Shown one piece after another: positions 48,801-60,449 of a DNA stretch of 64,000 bases. The notes under the pieces were generated by a model, which did no database searches, was not told the origin of the DNA, and worked only from the letters and a program-made list of their open reading frames with translations. The position numbers and the translations under genes were made by a program. Source of the DNA: Oxytricha trifallax (lineage: Eukaryota; Ciliophora; Spirotrichea; Sporadotrichida; Oxytrichidae); assembly GCA_000711775.1 (NCBI GenBank), contig ARYC01017081.1, forward strand, positions 62,001 to 126,000, given 5' to 3'. How positions within the stretch are numbered: the first letter of the stretch is position 1; each line of letters begins with the position of its first letter.

Positions 48801-50449
48801 TATTATCTCAGAAATTTCGTTATTGTTTTCAACTAAAGTTAAAGCTGGTATAAGAACTTCACCAATAATTAGGAAGCTCTTCTTTCTATCTAGATTATAA
48901 ATTTAACGCAAGACTGTGCAGAACTTATGCATTATTATCTAGTTTTGACTAATATAGATATTTAATGGCTTCAGGATCTTAAAAATTTCCTCAAAGAAAA
49001 TGTTGCCATTTCTAGCCTGTCTAATATTTCCTTGCTTGCCATCTCCATTTTGTAGTTAAAGCTATCTCTATTGATTTGGCTTGAATATTTTGGATTTGCT
49101 TAATGGAGCATATAATGGCTCAATAAACCATTCTAGTTGTTCCATCATTGAATTAAGGAGGTCTTTGCTTAAAGTTAAGTCCAGCTTGTTGTCATAAATA
49201 GTGCCGATAATTTCATCAACTTCTTGCCATTCATTAAGCTTGACGAAACTTTCTAACAATCTTATTCTAAAATTTTGATGCATTTGAGCTCTGAGTCTAT
49301 TCACATCTTCTAGCTCCTAAATTTCCAAAGGATTTTGCTCTCTGCTTATAGAACTTCTTGAAATCTTTTCATATTGGATTTAAGCAAGCTTAATTTGTCT
49401 TGACAACAAATTTTCAACTTCATCAATTTGTGAATCATCAGTGACAGCCCCTGTAACATTCATATATGGCCAAATATCTTCAAATTAAATAACTTAATTC
49501 TTAATTAAAAGAGCAGTCAGGGTGAAGAGACTTTGCGGAGGTCTGAAATTTTTGTCAGAATTTATTTACTCCTAGTAAGTTTAGTACTTAAATCCTAGAA
49601 GCGAAGAGACTTATACATTCTTGAATTAAGGATCCTTAATAAGAGTGATATAAGAGGTATTCCAAATATTGTTCTCAAATGAATCAAGAATTATGTCTAG
49701 TACTCTGTTTGGATCGAGATTGAAGTATCCAATAAGGGCTTCAATGTTTCTTTTTAAAACATAAATGTTTGATTCATTAATACTAGGTTAGTTGAGCTCA
49801 ACTATAAGCTTTGCAAAACCTTCATTTTCTTCTCTCAACAAATTGAACTTTTGCTGCTCATAAAAATACTAAGTATTGACTCTTTTATGTTTAGCATTAT
49901 AAGTAGGAGTTTCTATGATTCCTAACCCACAGAGAGTCTGCTCATCCATGTAGGTAAAAATTTATTAGTCTCCGAGAAGTTAATGCTATCTTAGATATTG
50001 TATGAGTAGAGCCAATGATTTCTTCTAAGTTTCCTGAACTGATTTATTTGTGAGAGTTTAGATTTAATTGAACTTCATGCAGGTAATATCAATTAAGTCG
50101 CTTTCCACGTTATTTGTGAGATGTTTGCCAAGATCCTCTTTTGAAGTAGTTTTAGATTTAATAGACTCTCTTATTGAGTTAATAAATTAGGCAAAAGTCT
50201 CGATATCTACCGCGGACTTTCTCAATATGTGCATTTCCATCAAGTGATAGAGAATCATTTTGAGTTAAGTAGTAGGCTTAAGTAAAGCCTCAAAGTTGTC
50301 TTCATTTATGACCAAATCATTCAAAAGGCCGTCTAACTTTGATTTTCTACAAATAATGTTAATTATTAAGTAACTTACATTTCTTTTTATTCTACAAGTT
50401 TTTGGACCTCAACATCAGTGACGAGGTTTCCTGAATTGTTGTTCTACAT
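45806..50449 (-). CDS. THOC2: THO complex subunit 2 (THOC2/Tho2)
   Basis: ATG at 50447-50449, TGA at 45806-45808, about 1500 codons. The diagnostic N-terminal block is LKRNIEALIGYFNLDPNRVLDIIL followed by LLGFKYQTYQEQ, which closely matches animal and plant THOC2. A long helical mid-region follows (for example RLLESFVKLNEWQEVDEI), then a charged, RE/RS-rich C-terminal tail (KEKERREKETEGTEIKEDK, DNKRRNTDRSPPK). Introns include 50350-50381, and others near 47060-47085, 47330-47370 and 47455-47500. A 48-bp IES near the end must be removed to reach EDDRRFREVKRP. THO couples transcription to mRNA export. A partial paralogue lies at 62418-63537. Confidence 0.88.
45909..45962 (-). other. 48-bp IES with TAA pointers in the THOC2 tail
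   Basis: TTA (+ strand) at 45909-45911 and 45960-45962. Removal joins DRSPPK to EDDRRF in frame. Without it the frame ends at TGA 45929. The duplicate at 62545-62596 has the same boundaries with a diverged interior. Confidence 0.65.
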
Positions 50450-51213
50450 TTTTATTAGAATTAATTATATAAATCATTTAATTTTATAATATACATCATT
50501 ATTATTATTATTGGATGTACAAACTCAATTGATAGTAAATATAAAATCATATTTTAATAAAAATCTCATTTTAATTCTTTTTTTAAAATATTTATAATAT
50601 ATTGGTTAAAATTTCAATAAATTAAAAATAAAAAAATTTTATTTTTATCAATTCTTTTGTATTTATAGTTTTTATAGCAATTTGTCATTAAAAAATATTT
50701 AGCTATAAAAAAATTTAATTATTTAAATAAATTAATAAGAAAATTGAAGTCATAGTTGAAATAAATATTATATATGTAAAATTCTTTCTTAAATATTAAT
50801 AGTTTTAGATTTTTTGTGAAATATAATTGACAATTTTATTGAAATCATAATACTGTCAGCAAAATTCTTTTGATTTAATGAAATGAAATATAAATTTTAT
50901 AATAAAATAAATCAATAATATAATATTAATAAAATAGCAATTAAGTCAAAAGGTGGCATGATTCCTAAGGATTTGTACGCACATGCAGATATCTGAGTGA
51001 ATTACACCCTTAAACGAAGAGGGTTCAATTTTTACTCTGTTACCACTCAAGAATCACACTTTCTTAATAAAATTTGAGTTTTCAAATTTATAAAATGGGA
51101 AAAACAAATAAATAAACGCTAATATCCTATAATTCTTGTCATTTTTGTTATTATAAAGCAAAAAGGGGAAGTCTGTTTCGACCAAATAAAGAATAATTTT
51201 GAGCTTAGACATT
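50450..51213. other. AT-rich spacer between THOC2 and the TBE nest
   Basis: Upstream region of THOC2. Mostly A/T runs to about 50940, then less AT-rich sequence to 51060. No gene recognised. Confidence 0.5.
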
Positions 51214-51361
51214 CAAAACCCCATAATGAGGTATATAAGTGCTTTGATTTGTAGGGAATTTTTTAGGGATTGGGGTTATTAATTAAATGTGAGACATAAA
51301 TAACAAACTTTTGGGGTCTATTATGATGAAGAGTATATATAGATTTAGTTTTAAACTGCGA

Positions 51362-52340
51362 TATGGATGTAATATATATACAGTGAATAAGTCAAAACAG
51401 TACTCAATTATAAGTCAATTGCACTGCTCTTGAAGCGAAGTCCACCAACAGTACACTCCCACTGCCTTATAGCAGTATAACTTAAGCAATAATAGCTGAA
51501 TTCTAAGCCTTAGAGGAGTCAAAGTTTTAAAAGTAGCATATTTACTATCTTATTAATGAAAAAACTTTGAAGTATTGGGCTCAATTCTCTCTTGACCAGC
51601 GAGCTACTATGTTTCACCGCCAGTTCCCTAAGTTGAAGCGATATCTGCATAGTATGTTGCAAACATTTATAAGTGAAATGGCATCTCTTATAAAGGTATA
51701 AATCGTATCAAGAGAGTAATTGATTTCACTCTGCCATTTTACAACAATAATTTAAATTATATTTATAATTAAATGCAGAGACCCTAATAGAATATTATTA
51801 TGTTTATTCATGCTGACGAGGCTGTGTTTACTTTCAACACTTTCATCTTGAAGCTTGGTATAAGAAGCATAGTAATATAGAGGTATATGACTAAAAATTC
51901 AAGGTATAAACAATGCCAATTCTTGGAGGAATTAACGAGGATGCTGGTTTAGAAACTTATGTTATTCATCCTCGCTCTATTAAGACAGAGCAGTATATTA
52001 AGTTCTTAGAGCAGCTGAGAGAGAAGTACCCTGAATAAGAGATTATACTATTCGTTGATAATCTTTCTGTTCATAAGACAAAAGAAACAAGGAACAGTTA
52101 TGAACAACTAAGAATAACACCAGTGTTCAACGTGGCTTACAATGGAATTGAGTTCTACTGGTGTATATTAAAGATCATTACAAGAAACTGCTGCTATACC
52201 ACTTGATGCATGACCTACCTATCGATACAGTCGATTTTATAAAAAGTTCAGCTAAGAGAGTTGATAATTTGTTGACATAAAAGTGTGCTAAAGAAAGGAG
52301 AGTGAATCTATATAAATTAGTTTTGTAGTTAAGTTAATGA
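51362..52340 (+). pseudogene. TBE transposase, copy A (frameshifted)
   Basis: Homologous to the copy D transposase: SLDQRATMFHRQFP, HADEAVFTF, INEDAGLETYVIHPRSI, FVDNLSVHK and YNGIEFYW. After YNGIEFYW (about 52165) the frame shifts, and the continuation (HYKKLLLYHLMHDLPIDT) is in another frame, so the copy is probably inactive. Confidence 0.8.
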
Positions 52341-52349
52341 ATATATAAG

Positions 52350-53135
52350 TCACATTTAAAATTCATTAGAGGGAGGTGGCTTCTCTTTCTTTTCTTCCTC
52401 TTAAGGCTTGCTTGAGTCTAGGCTTCTTCTTTTGCTGCCAGCTCCAGCATCTATGTTCATTGACTCTGGAGGCTAAATATTTGAATAAAGTCTCTTGCTA
52501 ACTTCATGCTTTGTCTGCGACTTTTGCTCTCTGTGAAGCTTGCTCTATTCCTTCATAAAAAAGAGGGCAGTACCAGATTTTTCTAAAGAGTTAAGCTTGA
52601 AATCTCACTTGAAATAAAAGGGTGCTTCTGCAACTCTGATAGCCTGCTCTCACTTATCTTGATCCCTTGTCTGTCCTTATCTTCTGAGAGATGCTGTACC
52701 TTTACTTATAAGATTCATGAACTATTTCTTTCAAGTAATCACATTTAATTGTTGCAAGAATCACAAAAAAATAGTTTCTTTCATGTAGTTTATTTGACAA
52801 CTACTTCTTAGTTGGCAGGTACTGAGAAACATCTGGGTCATTCACAGCATTTTCATATAAGTTAGTCACTGAGATTTTTGGATAGTTTGGAATCTCTGCA
52901 AACTTTACATCTTAAGTTTTCAATGCTTTTTCTCTTCGCAAAGTATTGTTCTTAAAAATGAAATTTTAGTGCCTTTCATCGTTGTTGGGAACAAACCAAC
53001 TACATAGTTAAGATAAGTTACTATGAATTCATTACCTTGCTGTACCAGGTAGCGATGCAAATCCTCCTTGCTTTTAAATCTTTGAATCAATTCTTGTGCT
53101 TGCACTCTTTTCATTTCATCATTCATTGACTCCAT
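52350..53135 (-). CDS. TBE 22-kDa protein, copy A
   Basis: ATG at 53133-53135 (MESMNDEMKRVQAQEL), motifs GLFPTTMKGTKISFLRTILC, and C-terminal MNIDAGAGSKRRSLD with a proline-rich end; TGA at 52350-52352. Some frame disturbance lies in the middle (near 52610-52900). Function unknown; it is one of the three TBE-encoded proteins. Opposite strand to its two neighbours. Confidence 0.7.
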
Positions 53136-53339
53136 CTTGTTTACAGATCTAAGAAATGATACTCAAATTTAAATTTGTTGATTCCAATTATATACCTCTG
53201 TAAAACTTATTAATAAATATGGGCATCCTATAAGAGGTCAACCTCTAAGAAGGATATGGATAAGGTTTTGAGAACTGGTTTCAAACTTGATTGATTAATA
53301 TCAATTTCTACTGTTATAGTTCCAAAATTCTAAATTAAA

Positions 53340-53520
53340 ATTGGTACGTACTTAATTAGGAGCAGCTCCTAAAATGCTAGTACTTAATTAGGAGTACCTT
53401 AATTTTAATCATAAAATGACAAAATACCTCCTAAAGCAGTAGGTACTTAATTAGGAGCACCTCCTAAATTGGTACGTGCTATAATAAACTTATTATTGAA
53501 ATTTAAAATGGTTACTTTCT
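53340..53520. repeat. Interspersed GGTAC/AATTAGGAG short repeats
   Basis: Several copies of TTAATTAGGAG(C/T)A(C/G)CTCC and TACTTAATTAGGAG between the 22-kDa and kinase genes of TBE A. A comparable TTGGTACCAATTA/ACTAATT cluster lies at the equivalent place in TBE B (58105-58310), so this is a TBE-internal intergenic repeat. Confidence 0.6.
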
Positions 53521-53670
53521 CACCCAGATTTAGAGCTGGATCGTCTCTTAGCACTCATATTTCTTCTTTAATACTCTAAAAATTTCACTTGAAACTTGTA
53601 AGCTTGCAAAGCTCTCTTATAAGCTCTTAGTTATAGAGGCAGTTTTATAATTTTAAATTAAAATTTAAAT

Positions 53671-55115
53671 ATGAGCGCTAACATTTTAAGAAAAACAGCA
53701 GCACTTCCATAAAACTAAATGAGACTTACATTTGGCAACAATAAATAGTTTGATAGCTGTGAGATTAACAATCATAAGGAACTACCAGAGATATCACTTG
53801 AGGTCATTGTTTTCAAAATAGAAATTAATAATAGAAAATAAATTCAAACAAGTGTGTAGGAGACAGAGAGGAGGAGAAAGGTATTGATGAAATTCCTAAA
53901 CAAACTGAAGAAGCTGAAGTCTATTTTGTGAGCTATGTGAGATAAATTTTGCTCATAAATCAAGCTGGTACAGACATAAAAAGAGCACAGAGAAGTCAAG
54001 GCTACTTTATACTTAAAGTATGTTAAAATATATGGACAGTATGGCTGCTTTGAGTGCCTTAAGCAATACTCTCTTACAAGAGACTTGAAGAACCATCTAT
54101 TAAAAACTCACAAGAAAGATATAGAAGTTTGAGAATAATGAAGTTGAGCTGAAGCTTCTCAACAAAAGAAAAGCGAGGGAAAATTCTAAGGTCCTAGTGC
54201 CTGAATAAGCTAAAGAGTTAGAATACGTTAAGAAGGCAAGCAACCAAATAACCTCTGAAATAATAAAAATTATGATCAAGATTCATTACAAGAAAATACC
54301 GGTTCTTGCTTAAATTGACCTAGATACTTTACTTTAAAGCTACCTTATATTAGATGAATCCTTTGATTAGAAAGTTAACAATGATCATCATTATGCATAC
54401 AAGGTGTATCCCTTCAATTATCTCTTAAGTGATGATAAAACATTAGATGGAATTTACAAATAAGTATCAAATACTCACTCAAGCAAAGTTTAAAGAGTAT
54501 AATTACTTAATCAAGCTAAATGTTGTTCTCCTTGCCAAGGATCATGTTGCTTTCAGACTTCCACTCTATGAAATTACCCTAAGAGATTCCATAACAAATC
54601 AAATGAATCATAAGTAACTTGGATAAATAGCAACTCAGACCGTGTAAGGTATTAAAGAGTTTCATAAGTTAGGGTTTGTTCACAGAGATTTGAAGCTTGA
54701 AAATATAATGATAAACTTCTCACCTGTAAGAGTAGCAATAATCGATTTTAACAGAGCCTAAAGAGTGGAAGTATCAATGCTTGAAACTGTAATGGGAAAG
54801 CAAGGGTACTATCCGGAAAGAGAAGACTGGAGAGATTGTGACTATTAGTGAGATGTGTGGGCTTTAGCAACAATAATAGAGTGCGATATTCTTCGCAACG
54901 ATTACTACTTTACAAGGTGCGAGAAAGAGGCTAAGCAAAGAATAAAGTAGTTTATAGACAAAACCAGAGTCTCTCAATAAATAAAACAAATGGCAGAATC
55001 AATAATTATAAAACCATTCTCAAGATCAGACATATAAATAGAGCAGATAGAGTTGTGGTTAAGCAAGATAAACTTAAGACATCTACCACATGATCCAAAA
55101 GTGCATTTTGAGTGA
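53671..55115 (+). pseudogene. TBE 57-kDa zinc-finger/kinase protein, copy A
   Basis: ATG at 53671 (MSANILRKTAALP), TGA at 55113-55115. A C2H2 finger at about 54045-54110 (CFECLKQYSL...HLLKTH), then a kinase-like domain: FVHRDLKLENIM (catalytic loop), IIDFNRAQR where DFG is expected, GYYPEREDW and DVWALATII. A TGA at 54849-54851 replaces the Trp seen in the other copies before DVW, and frame changes occur near 54120-54500. Decayed. Confidence 0.75.
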
Positions 55116-55158
55116 TTAAATTAAATATATTTACTATAAATTTCACATTAAAACATAT

Positions 55159-55580
55159 TATTGTAGGAATACAATCGAAATTGGGAAATTATAAAATAAA
55201 TTATATTAAAATAATTATAATTCGTGGCAGTTAACTTTGTCCTAGCCTAGACAATATGGTACTTGTTTGAAAGAGAATTCAAAATGAGCTGGACTTTACT
55301 ATTGGCGGTACCCCTCTATCGCATCCCTGGAGCGAGAAAACTCGACTTTAATTTTTGGTAATTTGTTTAGTTGATTTTAATGTCAAAATTAAAGTCGAGT
55401 TATCTCGCTCCAGGTATGCAATAGAGGGGTACCGCTTATAGTAAAATCCAGCTCATTTTTAATTCTCTTTCAAACAAGTACCATATTGTCTAGGCTAGGA
55501 CAAAGTTAACTGCCACGAATTATAATTACTTTAATATAATTTATTTTATAATTTCTCAAATCAAATGTATTCCTACAATA
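55159..55580. repeat. 420-bp foldback element, copy 4, nested in TBE A
   Basis: Ends TATTGTAGGAATACA...TCCTACAATA. Same subfamily as copy 3 (GGTACCCCTCT core, ACAATATGGTACTTGTT). It sits between the kinase stop codon and the TBE right terminal repeat, so it inserted after TBE A. Confidence 0.9.
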
Positions 55581-55653
55581 ATAACCCCAACCCCTAACAA
55601 ATTCCCTACAAACCAATGCCTTATATACCTCATTAAGGGGTTTTGGGGTTTTG

Positions 55654-55775
55654 AATGTTATTAAATTTAATAATAAATATTGAAAATATAGATTTAAATC
55701 GTCTTGGTATATGTTAAGATATTTATAGTCTCTCTAAGTCAATTCATATTTTTTTCTTTAGTTATAGTCGATCCT
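55654..55775. other. 122-bp spacer between TBE A and TBE C
   Basis: AT-rich, no feature. Confidence 0.5.
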
Positions 55776-56029
55776 CAAAACCCCTTAATGAGTTTTATAA
55801 GTGCTTTAATTTGTAGGCAAATTTTTAGGGGTTTGGTCATTAATCAGTTTTATGTGAAATATATAGTAAGTGTATATTATTTAATCACTAAAAATACACT
55901 TTTTAGATAATGTGGAAGTGGTCTTAAGTTTATCTTTCTAAAACACAACTCAATCTGTTCTATTTTTATGTCTGATCTTGGGTTTGGTTTTGATAATTGA
56001 CTATGCCATTTTTTTTAATTAATTGAGAC

Positions 56030-56340
56030 GCTCCTGATATGTCATTAAGTTGCTTTATATTTTGTTTAGCATATATATTACCTTATAGAGTAGGAAAATC
56101 ATTGCGAGGCATATAGCACTCTATTATTATTGTTGCCAAAGACCACACATTCCACTAAAATCACCATCTTTCTAGTTTCTCTTTCTGGATAATACCTGGA
56201 GTTTACATAACACTTCCAAATCTTGACACTTCCACTGTTGAGGCTCTGTTGAAATAAATAACTGCTTCTCTTATTGGTGCAAAGTTTTTAAATACATTTT
56301 ATGGCTTCATATCTATGTGGGCATACCCTATTTGTGATAC
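56030..56340 (-). pseudogene. TBE kinase remnant (copy C)
   Basis: Encodes VIYFNRAST in place of the DFN motif, and FQWNVWSLATIIIECYM. It begins abruptly at the TBE B insertion and has a TGA upstream of the QWNVW block. Confidence 0.75.
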
Positions 56341-56449
56341 ATTCAAAACCCCAAAACCCCTTAGTGAGGTTTATAAGTGCTTCCATTTGTAGGGCATAGT
56401 TGGGGTCTTATTGGGGTTAGTAGAGAAAATGCAGATTTCATATGAATTT

Positions 56450-57927
56450 TAAGTATATTTAATAATCAATATAAGAACTAACTCAAACAAATTTTATCTG
56501 CTTGTCTTTATTGTATCTCTTGAATCTTGCTCTCTATAGTGGTTCAAGTAAATCGTCTAAGAATTATCTTGGATATAATGGTCTCTTACAATTATCATGT
56601 CTACAATATGTTTGATTTCTTTGCAGATATCGTCCTGCTTTATATGCTTAATCGCTAAACTTATTGATTATTTCTCTTATTTGATACCATAGTAAGACAT
56701 GCATTCCATGTCACACTCTAAAATTATAGCAGCAACTGACCATACATCCCACTAAACTGATCAATTCGTCCACTTATCTCTTATTGGGAAGTAGCCAGGA
56801 GTGCCAAGAACCTTTCCTAAAGTTACTATCTCTTATCTTAAGCCTCTATTGAAATCAATAACTACGACTTCTAAAGGACAGAGATAAAGCATTACATTTT
56901 CTGGCTTCAAATCTCTATGAACATATCCAAGTTCATGCAACTCCTTGACACCCTTTATCATATCTGATAGTATATCATTCAAATCATCTGGGTATCTATT
57001 ATGATATAAATAATCTCTCAGAGTCATTTCATATTTCTTAAGCCTTAATGCAACATAACCGTAGCTTAAAATGACACCATTTAGCTTTAGCAAGTTCTTG
57101 CAATCTCTTCTCTAAGCCTCTCTAAGAATCATGTATTCTTTAGCAGACTCATTTTGGTACTGCTCATTCTTAAGTAGATAGCTGTAAGGATATACCTTGT
57201 ATGCATAATCATCAATTAAAATAAGTTTTGGTTTTGCAGGAATGCTAATTTGCAAATAGTTATCAATACAACTGCTAATATCAATTGCATTTGATGCAGG
57301 TATGTTCATAGCTTTTGCTTGGAAGCAGGCTAGAATTGTATTGCCTGCAGGTTAGTTCATCGATTCTTATCTTTTCTGTCTCTTGAGCTTCTCCTGTAAC
57401 TCTCTTAAGACTCGATAGTATTTGATTTTCTTTTAGCTGGACAAGTTTTTATGTCTCTTTATCTTAAATCAAGAACTCACTGAGGTGATGCTTTTGCATG
57501 TGCTTCTTAACTTTTGCAGAGTGAGTATAAGACTTCACACAAGTTGTACACTAGTACCTTCCATCCACTTTTCATGCTTGAAATATATCTTGGCTTTGCC
57601 AGAGGGCACCTCTTTAAGGTGTCTCTTCAAGCTTTGTTCAGTTGAGAAAAAATTCTAGCAGTCTTCACATTAAAATGTTTTTATCTTTTCAATAAGGAGC
57701 TGTTCTCTTAGGTCTTCAACATATTCAATTTATGTTTAAAGTCCTATCTCTGCTCTCTCCTTTAAGTTCTATACTTCTATTTTGAAGACCTCTGCTTCAA
57801 ACTCAAGAGCTCTTAGATCTACCTCTCTCTCAACATAAATAACTTCTAACTTTTTAGTTGAGCCAAAGTTTAGCTATGATTATCCACTGCTAAGAGAAAC
57901 TGCTTTTCGATTTAAGTTAGCCGCCAT
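56450..57927 (-). pseudogene. TBE 57-kDa zinc-finger/kinase protein, copy B
   Basis: ATG at 57925-57927. Coiled-coil N-terminus (ALEFEAEVFKIEVQNLKERA), two C2H2 fingers (CEDCQNFF...LKRHL; CTTCVKSYTHSAKVKKHMQKHH), then kinase-like motifs YAYKVYPYSYLL, YVHRDLKPENVM, VVVIDFNRG (Asn in place of the DFG Gly) and QWDVWSVAAIILE. A TGA at 56761-56763 interrupts it shortly before QWDVW. It is the most complete view of the domain order here. Confidence 0.8.
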
Positions 57928-58486
57928 GTTTAAATTCAAATTTAAATTTCTATTATAAATCTCTAATAAACTCTCTAGTTATAGTTCCTCTGTACAGGAG
58001 TTACCATTGCAACAATAATGGTTGATTTTGAAGTATAAGAGATCATATTTATGCTTAGTTTATAGCTACAATTTTTCTAATTTCATGCTTAATATTTTTA
58101 ATTTTGGTACCAACTTAGATAAAATTCAGGTTAGTACTGGTACCAATTAGGTTTCGAACCATTTTGGAACTTTTCTATAAAACCTCAATAGTTTAAAACT
58201 AGGTACTAATTAAGTTGTACTATTAAATTGGTACCAATTAAAATTAAACCAAATTAGTACCAGTACTAATTAAATTCAAACAAATTTAGTACTAATTTAA
58301 TGGAACTAAATTTATAAAAATGGAGCTCCATCTCTGAAGTTTGTTACAGCTTCTGCCAGCTTCTCCACGTATCTTACCAGGTTGACCTCCTATAAGATGC
58401 CCATATTTAATACTAAGATTTTTAACAGTAGGATCCAGAACAATAAATATAAAATTTGAAATTCAATAACAAGAGAAGAAACAAGG

Positions 58487-59265
58487 ATGGAATCTATAAG
58501 TACTGCAATGAAGAGGGTTGAAGCTTAAGAAATGATCTCAAGATTAAGAAGCAAGGAAGATCTCTATCGATACCTCGCTTAGCATGGTAAGCACGTGACA
58601 TATACTTAATCATATACTATAGTGGGTTTATTTCTTCCAAGGATGGAAGGTACCAAAATTTCATTCTTAAAAGCGATACTCTGTGATGAGAAGAAAGCCT
58701 TCAAAAACAATGAAATTAAGTTGATAAAAATACCAAACTACCCAGAGATTTCAGTCACTAATCTTTACGAGGATGCGATGTAAGATGAAGAGTTGGTAGT
58801 TTATCTTCCTACCAAGAAACAACTCTCTAACAAGCTTCCAGAAAGGAGCTTCTTCTATGGTGTTCTTGGCACTTTAAGAGAGAGTTACCTCAGAGAAATC
58901 ATTGAAGAAGCTCACAAGAAACGCTATTAAATTTCTCCTGAAAATTAAAAGAAGCAAGGCATACTTATAAGCGAAACCTGACTCGCAGAGCTTAAGAAGC
59001 ATCCATTCCTTTCCAGTAAGCTTTGATTTATAACTCTTTAAGGAAACCTGGAACTGGTATATTCCTAATGAAAGAACATGCAAAGGTTCACAGAGAGAGA
59101 AAGTCATAGACAATTCATGAAGTGAGCAAGAGACTTTATAAAGATGCTTAAAAGCCAAATGAAATGAACATAGATGCAGGAGCTGGCACAAAGAGAAGAA
59201 ATATGAGCCCAACAAACCATAAGAAGAGGAGAAGAAAGAGAAACCAAATCCCTTTCTGGGTTAAT
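58487..59265 (+). pseudogene. TBE 22-kDa protein, copy B
   Basis: ATG at 58487 (MESISTAMKRVEAQEM), GLFLPRMEGTKISFLKAILC, PNYPEISVTNLYEDAM and FFYGVLGTLRESYL. An in-frame TGA follows near 58979, and the homologous tail (MNIDAGAGTKRRN) lies in a shifted frame to about 59265. Confidence 0.75.
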
Positions 59266-59279
59266 TTAATATAAGAACT

Positions 59280-60345
59280 TATTCATTCATTTAAATCTAA
59301 AATTATTTATAAACATTCATTCTTCCCTCTCTCGCACAAACTGTTGTCTTATCTATACTTACTCTCTTGCAGCTACTCTGAATCAAGTCTACTGTATCTA
59401 TAGGCAAGTCATGCATTAGGTGATATAGCAGCAGTTTCTTGTAGTAGGTCTTGATTAAACTCCAGTAGAATTCAATTCCATTAATTAAGGACTGTAAGGA
59501 ACATTGTATACAGGACTAATGTTTAACTCTTCATAAGCTTTCTTAGACTCCTTAGTCTTATGAACTGAGAGGTTGTCAACAAACAGGATGATCTCATAAT
59601 CAGTGTATTTATCTCTCAGCTTATGTAGGAACTCTATATACTACTCTCGCTTAATAGAGCGAGGATGAATAACATAACTTTCTAAGCCAGAGTCTTCACT
59701 AATACCTGCTAAAATTCCATGAGTTACAACCTTTAATTTCTAATCGTAGACTTCTATATTATCATACTTCTTATACCAAGACTTATTAATAAAGGTGTTG
59801 AAGGTAAACACAGCTTCATCAGCGTGTATTAACTTGATGTTATTAGTAATAGCTCTCTGCATTTAATCATATATATAGTTTAAATTATTACTATGAAATG
59901 ACACTGTAAAATCAATCACTCTCTTCACTCTGTTGACAGTCTTGAAAGTAATACCATTTCTTTTATAAATATTGGCTATAGTCTAAGGAAAGATACGCAT
60001 GTCAGGAAACTTGCGATGAAACATCACAGCTCGCTGGTCTAGTGGAAAGATTGCCCAATACTTAAAAGTCTTCGAATCGCATAGGAAGTCAATATGAGCC
60101 TGAGAGAACTTTTATTTTCATTAAGGGTGCGTTCAAGAACCAGAGTTATAATGCTAAACAGCTAGCAAGCAGTGATACCTAACAGTTGAGGCACTCTTGC
60201 GTAATAACTTTGCTATAGCTGCATAATTCAATACTGGTTTGACTTATTGTATATTAATACTCGTACCATACCTAAGCTTAAGCAGTAGATCTAAATATTA
60301 CTCATCATAAATAGACCCTAAATTTCGCTAATTTCTATTTCTCAT
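59280..60345 (-). pseudogene. TBE transposase, copy B
   Basis: ATG at 60343-60345 (MRNRN.RNLGS). It has the same DDE motifs and intron-like interruption as copy D. Compared with copy D it lacks one T in the stretch just before NGIEFYW (near 59484), which shifts the frame ahead of the catalytic Glu. Confidence 0.8.
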
Positions 60346-60449
60346 TTAGTAAATTGGCCTATTCTCTACTAACCCCAATAAGACTCCAACTATACCCTAC
60401 AAATCAAAGCACTTATAAACCTCACTAAGGGGTTTTGGGGTTTTGATTG

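Larger units (their letters stand above)
51214..55653 (+). mobile_element. TBE transposon copy A
   Basis: The left end is only nine bases of the terminal repeat (CAAAACCCC at 51214-51222); the right end is the full 17-bp GGGGTTTTGGGGTTTTG (55637-55653). Gene order is transposase (+), 22-kDa (-), zinc-finger kinase (+). The length is about 4.02 kb after subtracting the foldback at 55159-55580. Flanks are ATT at the left and AAT at the right, both of the ANT class but not identical. Confidence 0.9.
56344..60445 (-). mobile_element. TBE transposon copy B, 4102 bp, with ATT target duplication
   Basis: Complete 17-bp terminal repeats at 56344-56360 (CAAAACCCCAAAACCCC) and 60429-60445, flanked on both sides by ATT (56341-56343, 60446-60448). 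Length and structure match described Oxytricha TBE1-type elements. Gene order, inverted relative to copy A: kinase (-), 22-kDa (+), transposase (-). Confidence 0.95.
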
